In this document: positions 1 to 11,816 of the stretch, one piece after another
Layout: each line of letters starts with the position of its first letter
How positions within the stretch are numbered: position 1 is the first letter of the stretch
Notes under the pieces: generated by a model
What the model saw: only the letters and a program-made list of their open reading frames with translations
Database searches by the model: none
What the model was told of the DNA's origin: nothing
Assembly (NCBI GenBank): GCA_029379385.1
Contig: CM055607.1
Coordinates: 19,956,615 to 20,020,614 of the forward strand
Source of the DNA: Quillaja saponaria
Taxonomy: Eukaryota > Streptophyta > Magnoliopsida > Fabales > Quillajaceae
DNA length: 64,000 nt
Reading direction: 5' to 3'
Position numbers and translations under genes: made by a program

Positions 1-860
1 GTTGTTTCTTAACTGCCCAATATTCGGAACCATGCAACATTACCAGTCTCACTGTCATCTGATAAAATTTTCATTTCAACCTATTTCGGATTATAGGATC
101 ATATAGAACTTTCGAAGCACTTCGCCATTTCATCCACCTTGCCTTAATTCTATGATTCACATCATGCTCAATTACACCATCTTTCTGTAAAAGTGAACCT
201 AAATACTTAAATAACTCTTTTGTAGGAATAATTGCATTACCATCTAAAATTATTTTAGTTGAGCCTCATCTAGTGTGACTAAAATCACACTCCATATACT
301 TGGTTTCATCTGACTCAACCTAAAACCTTTAGATTCTAAAGCAATCATCCATAATTCTAGCTCTAGAACGTTCTTTCATAATTCTAGCTCTAAAGCATTC
401 CTCCATAATTCTAGCTTAGAATTTAGATCCTTTCTAGTTTCTTCTACTAATACAATGTCATTAGTAAATAGCATGCACCAAGAAGCACTATCTTGAATAG
501 CATAAGTAAGTTTGTACATGACTAAACCAAAAACGTAGGGCCTTAAGGATGATTTTTGGTGAAGACTTATTGTTGGGAACTCACAAGGTATACCATGGTC
601 CTTACCCTAGTCGTTACTCTCTCATACATATCCTTGATAACTTTTATATATTTGGTTGATACTTTCTTTTTCTCCAAAACCCATCCCAAAACTTGTCTTG
701 GCACCCTAACATATGCTTTTTCTATATCAATGACGGCCATGTGAGGATTATTTTTCTTTTCTCTATATTTTTCCATTAATCTATTTAGTAAAAAAATGGT
801 CTTCATTATTGATCTTTCCAGTATAAATCTAAATTAATCCTCATAAACTAAAGTCTCGTT
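1..860 (-). mobile_element. RTE-type LINE fragment, reverse transcriptase (degenerate)
   Basis: Read on the minus strand, 806 to 567 encodes a reverse-transcriptase stretch with a FLLNRLMEKYREKK segment followed by VIDIEKAYVRVPRQVLGWVL, a plant RTE LINE signature (family usually has the form DLEKAYDRVP). The same strand continues with interruptions to base 1, where a WMKWRSAS...EYWAVKKQ segment matches the second LINE copy at 30.7 kb. Stops and frame changes are frequent, so it is a dead copy. Its 3' end lies outside the window. The 5' limit, near 860, is approximate because recognisable protein similarity fades there. Positions 350-414 carry three near-copies of a 26-28 bp stretch within the element. 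Confidence 0.85.
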
Positions 861-1368
861 CCTAAGCTGTGTACTCATATTTTTTTTAATTTTTTAATTT
901 TTTAATTGAGGAGAAACTAGCATCATCATAAGTGTATTCATATTTTTTTTTTATTTGAGGAGAAATGTGTAGTTTTTTTTTTTTTTTTTGGGTAAACAAC
1001 ATGTAAAGTTTTTTTCAAATATACTCTATAAAATTATTTTAGAGCATACTTAACTATCATCATATAAAATTATTTTAGAGTATAATCCACTTTTTTTTGT
1101 GTACATTCTGGACATGATAAACTCTGTAGGTAACATTCACTGTTATATTAACAAAAAATCAGAGTTTGTAAAAATGAAATTTATCGATATGATATTTTTA
1201 TAGTTTGTAGTATTAAACACAAATATTATAAAATGAAAGAGTAAATTAATCAATATGTAGTCAAGTTGAAGTACACATTTGATTTGAATTTGACGGCGAA
1301 ACCACGTCTCGTTATCTAGGTTTTTACTTAAGTAACCAACCACATAAGTAAACCGTGATGCCATATCT
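861..1368. other. Spacer upstream of PRP3, AT-rich with poly-T tracts
   Basis: AT-rich DNA with T runs around 885-960 and 973-991. The phrase tataaaattattttagag is repeated around 1028-1080. No coding potential or RNA gene was recognised. The last part is the likely proximal promoter of the PRP3 gene. Confidence 0.5.
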
Positions 1369-1372
1369 TCTT

Positions 1373-1380
1373 CTATATAA
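1373..1380 (+). promoter_or_regulatory. Probable TATA box of the PRP3 gene
   Basis: The sequence ctatataa lies about 100 bp upstream of the start codon at 1479. That fits a transcription start near 1400-1410 and a 5' UTR of about 70 nt. This is inferred from position and consensus only. Confidence 0.45.
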
Positions 1381-1469
1381 GTATATAGATAAGTGAACTG
1401 TTTATCCTCTTGCTCTATCGTACTGTCGCATCTGTTTGTAGAGGTAGAGGGAATAGAGAGAAATACCCG

Positions 1470-1477
1470 AAACCCTA
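1470..1477 (+). promoter_or_regulatory. telo-box (AAACCCTA) just before the PRP3 start codon
   Basis: AAACCCTA followed by G ends one base before the ATG. Telo-boxes are common in 5' regions of plant housekeeping and translation-related genes and act with other elements in dividing cells. Its role here is inferred. Confidence 0.4.
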
Positions 1478-1478
1478 G

Positions 1479-4400
1479 ATGGATTGGCATTCGGAGAAAG
1501 AAAAATCCAGCAAGAGAACCAGAGAGGACCGGGATCATAGCGACCGAGACAGAGAACATGATCGGGATCGGGATCGCAAAAATCGAAACCGAGAGGGCGA
1601 TGGCAAAAGCCACCGAGACTACGATCACAACCACAATCATCGATCGGACAGAGATGCCAAGCGAGAGCGATACCACGAGCCCCGTGACCACAAATCCAGG
1701 CGAGAACGATCGATCGAGCTGCGGGACGAGCGAGAAGGCTCTCGCGACCGTGACTACAAGCGCGAGCGGTCCTATGATTCAAGGGACGAGAGAGAAGGTA
1801 GCAGAGAGAGGGCTTATGATAGAAAAGTGAAACGCGAGCGGTCTTATGAGAGGGACGAGGGTAAAGATGGGCCTAAGCATGGGAAAAATATTATTGGGAA
1901 AGCTTATGAGGAGAGAGAATTGGACATTGAGTACAGGAGCGAGAGGGAGAAATCGGTAGAGAAGCGCCATCCCATTCACTTGCACAAGAGGAAAGAGAGG
2001 GAAGAGAGTGAGGACAGCGGTGATAGGGAGGAGAAGAGAGGCCGGGTTTTGGAGGAGAAGGAGAAAAGGTGGAGGTTGGAGGACATGGTTGAGGATGATA
2101 AAGAGTTGAGCGGATGGGAGAAGGAGGGGAAGAGGGAAATAAGGAAGTTTGAAGATAGAGTCAAAAGTGAAGGGGATAAGCAGTTTGATCATTCACAGGG
2201 CTCCGGAAACCAAAAACGTAGTTCGGTGGGAAACGTGAGTTCTCTAATTTTCTTCTTACTCTCTAGCGTTTATTTCCTGAAATTGTTCTGTCTTAACTGT
2301 TTTATTGCTTGCATGTTCTCTTTCTTTTCGTTTCTATACGGACATTTCTCAATGAAGAAAGTAGTATATAGTTCATGATAGAAGAAATCAAGGTTTTTGT
2401 ATTAGCTCAATCGATTTATTTTATCCTGTAACCTATAATTTTTATAAAAATGCACCTGTATACATATTTAAATTTATTTGATCCTTTTAAGCTTTGTGTT
2501 TGTTGGTTGATTAATATGTTATGAAGGAATTACGGAATTATCCAATTGGTTGTGGAAGGATTATTGTTGTGGTATTTATAAATGTCATCTGATAAGTCCT
2601 TTGCTAACGACTAATGGATTATGTAAACACAATTTCATGCTTAGGATCTCGTTTTTAAAACACTACTTGTATGTGTTTTGCAATCAATGTGAAAAGACTC
2701 TATTTTCAAGGTAGGAATCCTTGCAAGGAAAGGAACTTATCTGAATGTGATATGCGTTGAATTGTGGTGTACAATTTTTAGTTATCTTGCTATTTGAATT
2801 CCTGGGTTTTCATTAGGATATCACAGCCCTTTGTAAATAACGTTAGGATTTACACTATCAGTGATCGTCTATTTTATGATAACATTCTATAGTTCTCTCT
2901 TGGATTTTTGATGTCCAATTCTTGTTTTTACTACTATTTACCTTGCTGCATTTTTCTAGGATATGACTAGATTTGATTAGAATTTTTTTCCCAGGGATTG
3001 TCTTTGTGATGAGAACATTATATGGTTTACAAATGTTTCGCAATCAATCAGAGAAGCAATTTACCGTTCTGAGATTACTCTGTAATGGAAGCATCTTGTG
3101 ATTGTAGTCCATTGTACTTTCTTTCTTCTGCAGAAGTGGCATTTCCTACTTTTTGTATTGTGCTCCACACTACCAATTAATTCTTTTTGTTTCAGTCTTC
3201 TAGGATACTGTTGGGGTTCACTGTGGTATTTGCAACATCAATATTACTCTTTCATCATATTTATATATGTGATTATTGTGGTTGTTTTGATCTCAATGTT
3301 GATTCAAATAGGAGAATGTTTCCAAAAGAATTATTGGAGGACAGTTTTGCCACACTAATTCAAGCTTCCAATTTTTCTCTTCTTTATTCTATTTTCTATA
3401 TCTGGGGATTATGCTTATTGACTTGTGAATTTTATTTTACTCTTTTAGGGATTTTCCATTGAATCATCTGTCATGGCATTAAGGAGTGTGCCTGAGACAT
3501 CTATGTCCCCCAGTCATCCCTCTCCTACCAAGGTATCTTTGATTTCTACCACAAATGAAAATAAGGGAGTTAGTATTAGATCTCATGAGGTTCCTGGAAA
3601 CTTTAGTACAGATGGGTCATCAACAACTGCTGGAAAAAGTGGAAGCTTGTCTCTTGATGCTTTAGCAAAAGCTAAGAAAGCTTTACAAATGCAGAAGGAG
3701 TTGTCTGAGAAGCTTAAGAAAATTCCGCAGGTAGGTTGGTCATTAGGGTAAAATATTCTACTCGTGCACATTTCTAATTAGTGTAGCATCTTTTCTGTAT
3801 GTTGCACGCATACTTCTTTCTTCTGGTTGGTTACTGATGTTCTTCGCTTGCTATATTTGGTATTTTTTGATCATGTAGTTGAAAAAGAGTGTTAGCTCAA
3901 TTTCTGATGGAATTGCACAGTCTGGATCAAAGGAGGTTCATGAAGTACCATCTGCTGGCCCTGGAGTTTTATCCACAACTGCCACCACAGCTGGATCTGC
4001 TGGAGCAGCGCCAACTATGTCAACCTTACCTGCTTCTACTGCTCCAGTTTCAGTTAGACCACCTGCCAGTGACATGACTGTGCCTCCTGGTCTTGCAAGA
4101 ACTCCCAATTATGAGGCTGTTAGGCGTGCTCAGGAGCTCGCTGCCAGGATGGGATTTCGCCAAGATCCACAGTTTGCACCTCTTATAAACATGTTTCCAG
4201 GGCAGGTGGTGACAGAAGTAGCTGTCCCGCAGAAACCTATCAAGGCCCCTGTTCTTCGTCTTGATGCCCTTGGCAGGGAAATAGATGAACAGGGAAATGT
4301 TGTTAACGTGGCTAAACCAAGCAATCTTAGCACTTTAAAGGTAATTAGTTTCTTTTCTTGCTTAGTTATCTAATACTACTTTAGTACATGGGTTTCTCTA

Positions 4401-7217
4401 CATAATGCTATTATTTTGTGTCGCTGAACTTTCCAGGTCAACATCAACAAACAGAAACAAGAAGCATTCCAAATATTAAAGCCTGAACTGGATATGGATC
4501 CGGAGTCTAACCCTCATTTTGATGCGAGAATGGGCATTAACAAAACTAAGCTTTTGAGGCCCAAGAGAATGACTTTCCAGTTTGTTGAGGAAGGAAAATG
4601 GTCAAAAGAGGCCGAGAGTATCAAATTGAAGGTACGTCTGGTTGCTGTTATGTCTCCATTTTAGTATTTATGTCTCCTTTTTAGTATTTGTGTCACCTAT
4701 CGTTGTCTTCATTGTCGTTAGCATGTCATTATGACAGAGTAAATTTGGAGAAGCTCAGGCAAAAGAGCAGAAGGCAAAGCAGGCACAACTGGCAAAGGCA
4801 AAGGCAGCACCTGATATAAATCCAAATTTGATAGAGATAACTGAGAGAGTTGTAACTAAGGAAAAGCTGAAAGAACCAATTCCAGAAATCGAGTGGTGGT
4901 AAGTTGATGATAACTGTTTTTATGTGTCAGTTTCCTAGTACATCTGGGAAATGTAAGATGTAAAATGTAGGTTACCTTTTCCTCTAATTCAACAAGAAGT
5001 GATTGTTGCATTGTGTGGAATTATGCTTGATTGTGGGCTATTTTACTTAATTGAAATAGGAAGTATTTTTTAGGAAAGATAACATGATTATCTATACTTA
5101 GAATAAAGGGCATTCTTTGTTAGGGTGTGACATCTTATATATTAGCAAAAACTGACTTCAACAAGTGTTATTAAAGGCTCTAGGCGCACCTAGGCGTAAG
5201 GGGTCTTTGGAACCTTGATTCTAGGCACCAGCATGCGCCTGCACTTGAGGAAAGCTAGGCGCCCTACTAAAGAAAACAACAAAAATTGCTACAAGCAAAA
5301 ATTTCAAGCTTTCATTAAGTAAAATCTAGTGTCAAGATGTTATGAAGTCAAGATGTTATGAAAGAGTAAAAATAAGGGAAAAAGAAAAAGAAAAGAAGCT
5401 ATAGGCAAGAAATCCAAGTAAGAAAAGAAAAAAAAAAAGCTAAAGACGAGGTTCATCATATAGTCCACTAAGTTTAACAAGTAAAAACTATTGCTAAGTG
5501 AAAAACAATAAATTAGTGTTTTTGCTTTCTAAAGCCCTAGTAGGTCCAACAAGGAGTCAACTAAGAGCCTGGGAGCGTGCCAGAGTGGGCTAGGCACGAG
5601 CCTGAGGGGGTTAAGAACACTGACTTCAACTATTTAAAGTTCGTTGTAATTAGGATTAAACATTAATATTATGTGTTTTCAGTTTCCCCTTTCTTCATCC
5701 TTGTTTTCTATTGGGGTAGAAAAGTTCCGCAGCCATCTTGAGAGTTGTTTTATGACATACAACTTTCTTCACCATGCTCATGTTTGGTTCTTCAAAACTA
5801 CCGTTGGAAAATATAAGAAATTTCACATGCATGGAGTCTTGGAGAGGGCTACTGTAATATGGATTGGATTGTTGTTGCTATGTTGCATTTTCTGTTTTTT
5901 TACAAAGAGAAACTTGTTTCTTGGATGTCACAATAATGAGAACTGGAACAAAGCTAATCAACTGACAACTGAATCAGACTTCATTGACTGATTGAAAATA
6001 TCACTTCCTTCAAAACAGCTGTGTTAGCTTCAGTAACCTACACTCGTTGGGAATTGATGCTTGTACATCTTCATTAGTGACTTTTGGGGAAGGGAATTTT
6101 TGGTCTAGTTCATAATATACTCTTTGTACTTTTTAATTGCAAATTCTGCCTGTGTTATTTTTTATGTTTTGAAGGAAAAATTATGACCCTTTAGACAATG
6201 TGGGTACTTCAATTTATATTCTTGTGTGAGAACTTAGTTTTTGAAATGTTATCTGAAGATAATTATCCACTGTTGCTATTGCTCTCTTGGTTTCTTTCAT
6301 ACTTGTATCCATTTGGGTAACTCAACTAATAACTTTTCAGGGATGTACCTCTCTTGGTTACTGGAAATTATGGTGACGTTCCTGACGGCGGCATCATAAC
6401 TGAAGATAAAATAAAGATGGAAAAGATCACAATCTATGTAGAACATCCTCGTCCAATCGAACCTCCAGCTGAAGCACCTCCCCCGCCTCCTCAACCCCTC
6501 AAGCTAACTCAGAAAGAGCAGAAGAAACTACGCACACAAAGGCGTCTGGCCAGGGAGAAGGATAAACAGGAGATGATTAGACAGGGTCTTGTAGAACCCC
6601 CAAAGCCGAAAGTGAAAATGAGTAATCTGATGAAAGTTCTTGGTTCTGAAGCAACTCAAGATCCCACCAGACTTGAAAAGGAAATTCGTAGTGCAGCTGC
6701 TGAGCGTGAACAGGCTCATATAGACAGGAACACCGCGCGCAAGCTTACACCAGCTGAGCGCCGGGAAAAGAAAGAGAGGAAGCTTTTTGATGACCCAACA
6801 TTAGAGAAAATTGTCTCAGTTTACAAGATAAATGACCTCTCACACCCAAAGACCCGCTTCAAAGTTGATATGAATGCTCGAGAGAACCACTTGACTGGAT
6901 GTGCTGTGATTTCTGATGGGATTAGTGTTGTAGTCGTGGAAGGTGGAAACAAATCAATTAAGAGATACGGGAAGCTTATGCTTCGACGAATAGACTGGGC
7001 AACTTCTGTAAAAGATGAAGATGAAGATGGAGATGCAGAGGATAAACCTATCAACAAGTGTGTTTTAGTATGGCAAGGAAGTGTTGCAAAACCAAGCTTC
7101 AATAGGTTTTTTATTCATGAGTGCACGACTGAAGCTACTGCCCGGAAAGTGTTTGCTGATGCTGGTGTTCCTCATTATTGGGATCTTGCTGTCAACTTTG
7201 CAGATGATCAAATATAG
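1479..7217 (+). CDS. PRP3: U4/U6 small nuclear ribonucleoprotein Prp3 (PRP3/RDM16-like), six coding exons
   Basis: Core U4/U6 snRNP protein of the U4/U6.U5 tri-snRNP, acting in nuclear pre-mRNA splicing. The Arabidopsis homologue RDM16 also affects RNA-directed DNA methylation. Coding exons read from GT-AG borders: 1479-2234, 3449-3730, 3879-4340, 4437-4631, 4738-4898, 6341-7217 (2733 nt, 910 aa). The first four introns are phase 0; the last splits a Trp codon. Residues 1-250 are low complexity and rich in Arg, Asp, Glu and Ser (DRDREHDRDRDRKNR), resembling an RS/RD region. Residues 253-500 include a Ser/Thr/Ala-rich stretch, then APLINMFPGQ and LRLDALGREIDEQGN. The PRP3 domain runs from about 540 (RPKRMTFQFVEEGKW) to about 765. 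The C-terminal DUF1115-type domain is about 770-905 (VYKINDLSHPKTRFKVDMN). No N-terminal PWI domain is seen, unlike human PRPF3. The ATG follows a TATA box and telo-box and opens the frame. It is somewhat longer than I recall for the Arabidopsis protein, mostly in the N-terminus. It appears intact. Confidence 0.93.
5163..5618. mobile_element. Mutator-like MITE in PRP3 intron 5
   Basis: The insert is flanked by direct repeats of gacttcaac (5154-5162 and 5622-5630; the match extends to actgacttcaac at 5151 and 5619). Its ends are imperfect inverted repeats: left aagtgttattaa; right, on the reverse strand, agtgttcttaa. Both are followed by taggcgc-type G/C-rich words, and the middle is AT-rich and non-coding. 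A target duplication of 9 bp or slightly more fits the Mutator superfamily. The end coordinates are good to 1-4 bp because the inverted repeat and the duplication overlap. No transposase is present. Confidence 0.65.
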
Positions 7218-8133
7218 TTTGGAGAACCTGTATCGTAAATTGTGTCCTTATGTTTTTCTTCAAAATATTGATGTGCCTGCTTCAATTATTTTGGTGATTA
7301 ATCATTTCACTACAATTTCCCGTTTGTAACACATGCTGGTTATGCAAAATTATGCTGCTACCTTATCTCTTTTTTGGTCGATAATGAGTCTACTTTAGCA
7401 TCTGTAAATCTTGGACAAATTTGTCCGTGATTGTAGCATAAATTGGAGATGCTTTTAGTTTGTGTGGCATTTAATGCAAATTTATGATAGTTTGTAGAAT
7501 GGACTTCCATTTTCTCGGCTGTCATTTGCAGGAGAAATGTCTTGTACATCTCTCTGCTATCGTATTCCCTTTTGTTAGCTTCCTGCTGCTGTGAATCTTT
7601 TTCAAACTTCAGAAAAAAATGTGTATTTTGGTAGGTGCTTCTGTTTTTTATTCATTCTCGATGATCATGAGAAAAGAGGATTGTTGGCGTAAAGTTAATT
7701 GGTTGACATAATAAGTAGAATTGTAGACGACATGAGCAAAGGTCAGATCTAGAAGATGAAACAGTTTAGGATAATACAGTTTATGTCAAGTTATCATTGG
7801 AGGATAAGAGACTCGTAAGGGAGCCATGGAAAAAAGCTCTATTAACAAAAGTGAATGGCAAAACTGGAGGGTAGGTCCTTTCTATGTGGAAACCAACGGA
7901 AAAGTTTGAATCTGTTGATTTAGATTTGGGTGATGACTTCTTATATATATATATGTACAAATAAAAGTCAACTTGTAATAATTAAGAGGAGACGAACTAA
8001 AACCTCTACAGAAGAGGTAAAAACAGCTTTAGCACATGATATAATGCTTTTGCACATAATAAAACTTAAATAGGGAAGATTCATTCAATAAAAGAAAAAC
8101 AATAAAACGTACATAGAGAAGACTCTTCCCTAT
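7218..8133. other. PRP3 3' UTR and downstream spacer
   Basis: The first few hundred bases after the PRP3 stop are presumably its 3' UTR (T-rich, including tttgtaacac at 7323-7332). No canonical poly(A) signal stands out and no cleavage site can be fixed. The rest has no recognised gene or repeat apart from a short (TA)n near 7943-7955. Confidence 0.4.
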
Positions 8134-8596
8134 TCAATAAAAGAAGAAACTAAAGTAAATAGCAAGAACAAACAGAAGTCTAGTAGCTAACAAAAAAGAT
8201 ACAAGGAGTACGATAATCAAACAATTCTTGCTGATCATGCAAGAAAGCTCTTCTACATTCCAAAGGGGGAGGGAACTCATTCCAAAAGAGTATAAACTGT
8301 TTGCAAAAGTAGATAGTTTATCAGTCACAATATGTTCTTCCGGATAAATATGAATGAGATTGTGAAGGAAAGCACTGAGGCTGAATTTCCTGGATTATGT
8401 GACTCATACAACATTGTAGGTTTATCTTGTTTAGCATCATATTATTAAGTTCTCGTGAATCACTTTCCACCACGAGAGGAGAAAGATTATGATCCTTTGC
8501 GGGACACAGACCATATATGAGCGCCTTACTCTCTTCCTGCATGTTAGAATAAGTGCCAAACTGACAAGAAAATGTTAGAAAATAATGCAGAAACAA
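8134..8596 (-). pseudogene. RNase H-like (RVT_3-type) coding fragment, frameshifted
   Basis: The minus strand encodes an RNase H-like stretch: EESKALIYGLCPAKDHNL then LVVESDSREL then SHIIQEIQ. A frame change near 8360-8380 is followed in another frame by LIHIYPEEHIVTDKLSTFAN and SLYSFGMSSLPLW. The ESDS motif with a following ...ADKLA-like helix is typical of the plant RVT_3 / polynucleotidyl transferase family, found both in LINE-derived and host proteins. An AG splice-acceptor-like sequence (aacatgcag) lies just before EESKAL, near 8533-8541, so this may be the last exon of a decayed host gene rather than a LINE. No upstream exon was found. With the frameshift it is most likely a pseudogene. 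Confidence 0.6.
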
Positions 8597-9098
8597 TGAA
8601 CACCTTGTAAAATGTTTGAGTCAAGTTTAGTATACTCTTTTCTTAAAATATTTATACCTTATTTGCAACGGGTTACAGCAAATTAGTCTCTCAAGATAAA
8701 GCATGTTTTTTTATATCTAATAGCTTTCTTTTATATCTGAGGTTGCTATTAGATATAAATAGAAAAATATAACTTCGAAGAAGAGAAGAAGAAAAAATTA
8801 TGGGTAAATATGTTGCTATTATATCTTTTTCATGGAATGACATTTCAAAAAGGGTTGAGGCCCAAAAATAAACTTGGGCTCGAGACGAGGGCTCCTAGTA
8901 AGGATGTGTAGCCCACTAGTCACGGAATGGTGTACCGCACAACGGATGAGTCCATATATCCACCTTGAGATTTGTTTAATTGTTAATTAAATGACTTAAA
9001 TCTATTTATTATACATTCTCATCCCACTTTTCTTTTCCAATGTGGGACTTCATTAAATACAACATTAATTGAAGTTCCCTTTTCCTCTTCCAAGACTT
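8597..9098. other. Spacer without recognised gene
   Basis: Mixed AT-rich sequence with a short G/C-richer stretch around 8850-8960. No ORF, RNA gene or element could be identified. Confidence 0.4.
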
Positions 9099-10802
9099 TG
9101 TGTTATCCCCAAGGTTATACTATATTTGATTTTGATGATAATATGCTTTGATCACAAGCTTACTTTTATTAATATCATACTTCGGTGTAATGCTTGAAAT
9201 TGTTACAATGTTTTATTTATAGCTACTCAAACTATCAACATATTTCACTTTATATTAATCTCACATATTTTTTTTCTTCTACATTTTGTCGAGATTAATT
9301 GATCTCATAATAATTAAATGCTTAATTAATAGATATATTATTAATGTCTATTTGAAATTGATTTTGAAATGGTTCTTAACTGAAGTCAACACTTTGTGTA
9401 TGATTTAATATTTGAATTTTGAAATTAATGTGTTTTTGTCATGAAAGGTATTCCTTCCACATTTGTGTCAATTTAGAATGAAATTGTATATATTATTGAC
9501 CTGAATAGCTTGAATTCTGCAAATGGTTTTTCCTAAAATAACTTGTGATTTAAATTAAGACAACTAGAATTGAATTAAACATCTTTTGAAAAATGCAATT
9601 ATGTCTATATTTAGAAATTAGTATTACAATTCACTGTGATTATATTTGATTGAAACTAGTTCCTAATATTTATTCAAGTTATTTTTTCTGTCATATTTCA
9701 ATAAATGTTCATGAAACTGCGTTTGCAACATATGAACCTATATTTTTAACACACAAAAATATAATATTGAAGCTGAGAGTTCTTAAAACAGGAAGGTCAA
9801 AGATTGATTGAATTCATAGCCAATTAACCAATGGTTAGAAGCCTAATTATATTCCAAAGGTTAGAATATCTACGTCTTCGTGCTCTCCATAAGTCATTGA
9901 TCATGGAAGAAGACCAAAAATTAAATGGCAATTCCAACGGCTAGAATCCTTGAAGCCTATAAAAGAATGATCAAGGCAAGACACCAACATAGTACATCAA
10001 GTCAAGCAATATGTCTTGAGCTATCAACCTACATCATTCTTGTTATCATTCTCTTAGAGCCATAACCTGCAACATCTATCCTAATGTGAGAGGATTATAA
10101 TTGATCCTTATATTGTAAAAGAGTTTCTACTCTTATCCAAACCCGAGTGAAAGGAAATGGGAAGTTATCTTCTAGGTTGAGTGAACATCTAAATAGAAAG
10201 GAAAAGTTGTCTCCTAGGTTGACTGAGGACCTAAACTAGAAAAGTTGTCCCTTAGGTTGAGAAAAGAACCCAAAACAAATATTGATGGAGTTGCTTTCAA
10301 TCCCACTGTTTGTAAGGTTACAAAAGTAATAGTGAACTTGAAAGATTGGATGAAGGCATATTTCTAAGGTCAAACCAGTATAACTTTCGTGTGTTTAATA
10401 TCTATATGCTTACCTTTTTTCTTTGCACTTTACTTTAAGTTCATTACTTGTGCAAGTTATCTATAAAGTTTATCAGACATCAAACTGAGTTAAAGCTAAT
10501 AGCTTCCTAGCTCGAGCTTAACAAAAGCTTTAATTAATGCTGAGCTTTTTCCAAAACTTGATTTAAGTCAACATTTAAATTACATGTGTTCAAGCTTCTT
10601 TTGATTTATTTAACTAAGTGTTCTACAATGTTGTATATAGCTTATACTTTATCTTTATAAGTTTTACTTACAGATTTGCTTAGTGCTTCCGCTTACTTAA
10701 ACAAGTTTTGAATTACAATTTATATTTGTTATACGGTTTAAATTTATGCTAAAGTTTTTAAATAACCAATTCACCCCCTTATCTTGGTTGCTTTATGGGT
10801 CA
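9099..10802 (+). repeat. 5' LTR of a Sirevirus-like Ty1/copia element
   Basis: It starts TGTGTTATCCCCAAGG and ends in a pattern typical of Sirevirus LTR ends (ttcaccccctt followed by ...gggtCA), 5 bases before a tRNA-Met-type primer site. Its first roughly 1 kb is repeated in the same orientation at 33134-34189: both copies share tatactata, then ttgatgataa and atgctttgatcaca, and later gattgattgaat and agaagcctaattatat. Length is about 1.7 kb. The start was set by aligning the two copies and may be off by a few bases. Confidence 0.8.
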
Positions 10803-10807
10803 AGAAT

Positions 10808-10818
10808 TGGTATCAAAG
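10808..10818 (+). promoter_or_regulatory. Primer-binding site of the Sirevirus-like element (tRNA-iMet type)
   Basis: TGGTATCAAAG lies just inside the LTR. It matches the initiator Met tRNA primer site of copia elements (TGGTATCAGAG) with one change. Confidence 0.75.
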
Positions 10819-10862
10819 TTTTGTCTTAATACTCAAGCTTAACAGCTTTTGAGAAAAAATCC

Positions 10863-11816
10863 ATGACAAGAACCAAGATTGTTTACCTTGAGGGGCGTAC
10901 TATAAATAGACCTACTCTTCTAGATGGTTCAAATTATGCGTATTGGAAATACATGATGAGAATTTTCATTCGTAGTATTGATCTTGATATATGGAGAGTT
11001 ATTGAATATGGTCCCAATGTTCCAAAGGATGTTCAAGGTCTTCTTAAAGATGAAAATGAATTGACTAAAGATAAGATGAAACTCACACAAATGAATGAAA
11101 AGGCCATGAATATTATGATATGTGGTATATCTACTAATTTGTATAATCATATATCTGTTTGTGAAACTACATAAGAACTTTGGAAGAAGCTTGAGGTTAC
11201 TTATAAAGGAACCAAGTCAAGAATTCCAAAATCAGTTTACTTGTTTGTAGGTATGAGTTATTTAAAATGAAAGATGATAACTCTATAAATGAAATGGTTG
11301 ATCCTTTCAATGTCATCACTAACACTGTATGTGGACTTGGTAAAAATATACAAATAAAAAAATGGTGAGAAAGATCCTAAGGAGTCTAGCTAAACCTTAG
11401 GAACCAAAAACTACAACAATAGTTGAAGTAAAATATCTTACAAGGCTTACTGTAGGGGAGCTCCAAGGATGAAGGAATTGATTCTTCTAATGATAAGGTA
11501 ACTAATTCTTCTGATGATGAATTTGACTTTGATATCCATGAAACTTTTGATGCACTTACTTTAAATTACAAAAAAACATGCGATGAAATTAAAAATCTAA
11601 GAAGAACTGTTGTTTCTTTCACAACTGAAAAGGAAGCTTTACAACTAGAAAACACAGCCTTGAAAATGAAACCAATTCTAAGACTGACTCTATTTCTAGT
11701 TTGAAAAGTGAAAATACTGTTTTGAAAAACAAAGTTGTTGATTTATCAAATTCTTTGGAAATGTTTTTGAAAGGGAAACAAAACCTTAATTTATTACTTG
11801 GTAGTCAAAGGATTGT
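10863..11816 (+). pseudogene. Sirevirus-like gag, degenerate and truncated
   Basis: The first 103 codons are open (10863-11174): RPTLLDGSNYAYWKYMMRIF matches the DUF4219/UBN2-type gag of copia elements and continues IRSIDLDIWRVIEYGP. A stop (taa at 11172) and later frame changes break the remainder. Recognisable pieces continue: ELWKKLEVTYKGT, a coiled-coil-rich stretch (TEKEALQLEN, then LKSENTVLKNKVVDLS), and finally GKQNLNLLLGSQR, a Sirevirus gag landmark. Similarity stops there, near 11811, where Athila sequence begins. Gag packages the RNA; this copy cannot make an intact protein. Confidence 0.8.

Noticed and set aside
1143..2192. Antisense ORFs over PRP3 exon 1
   Set aside because: They mirror the purine-rich Arg/Glu/Asp codons and have no family resemblance.
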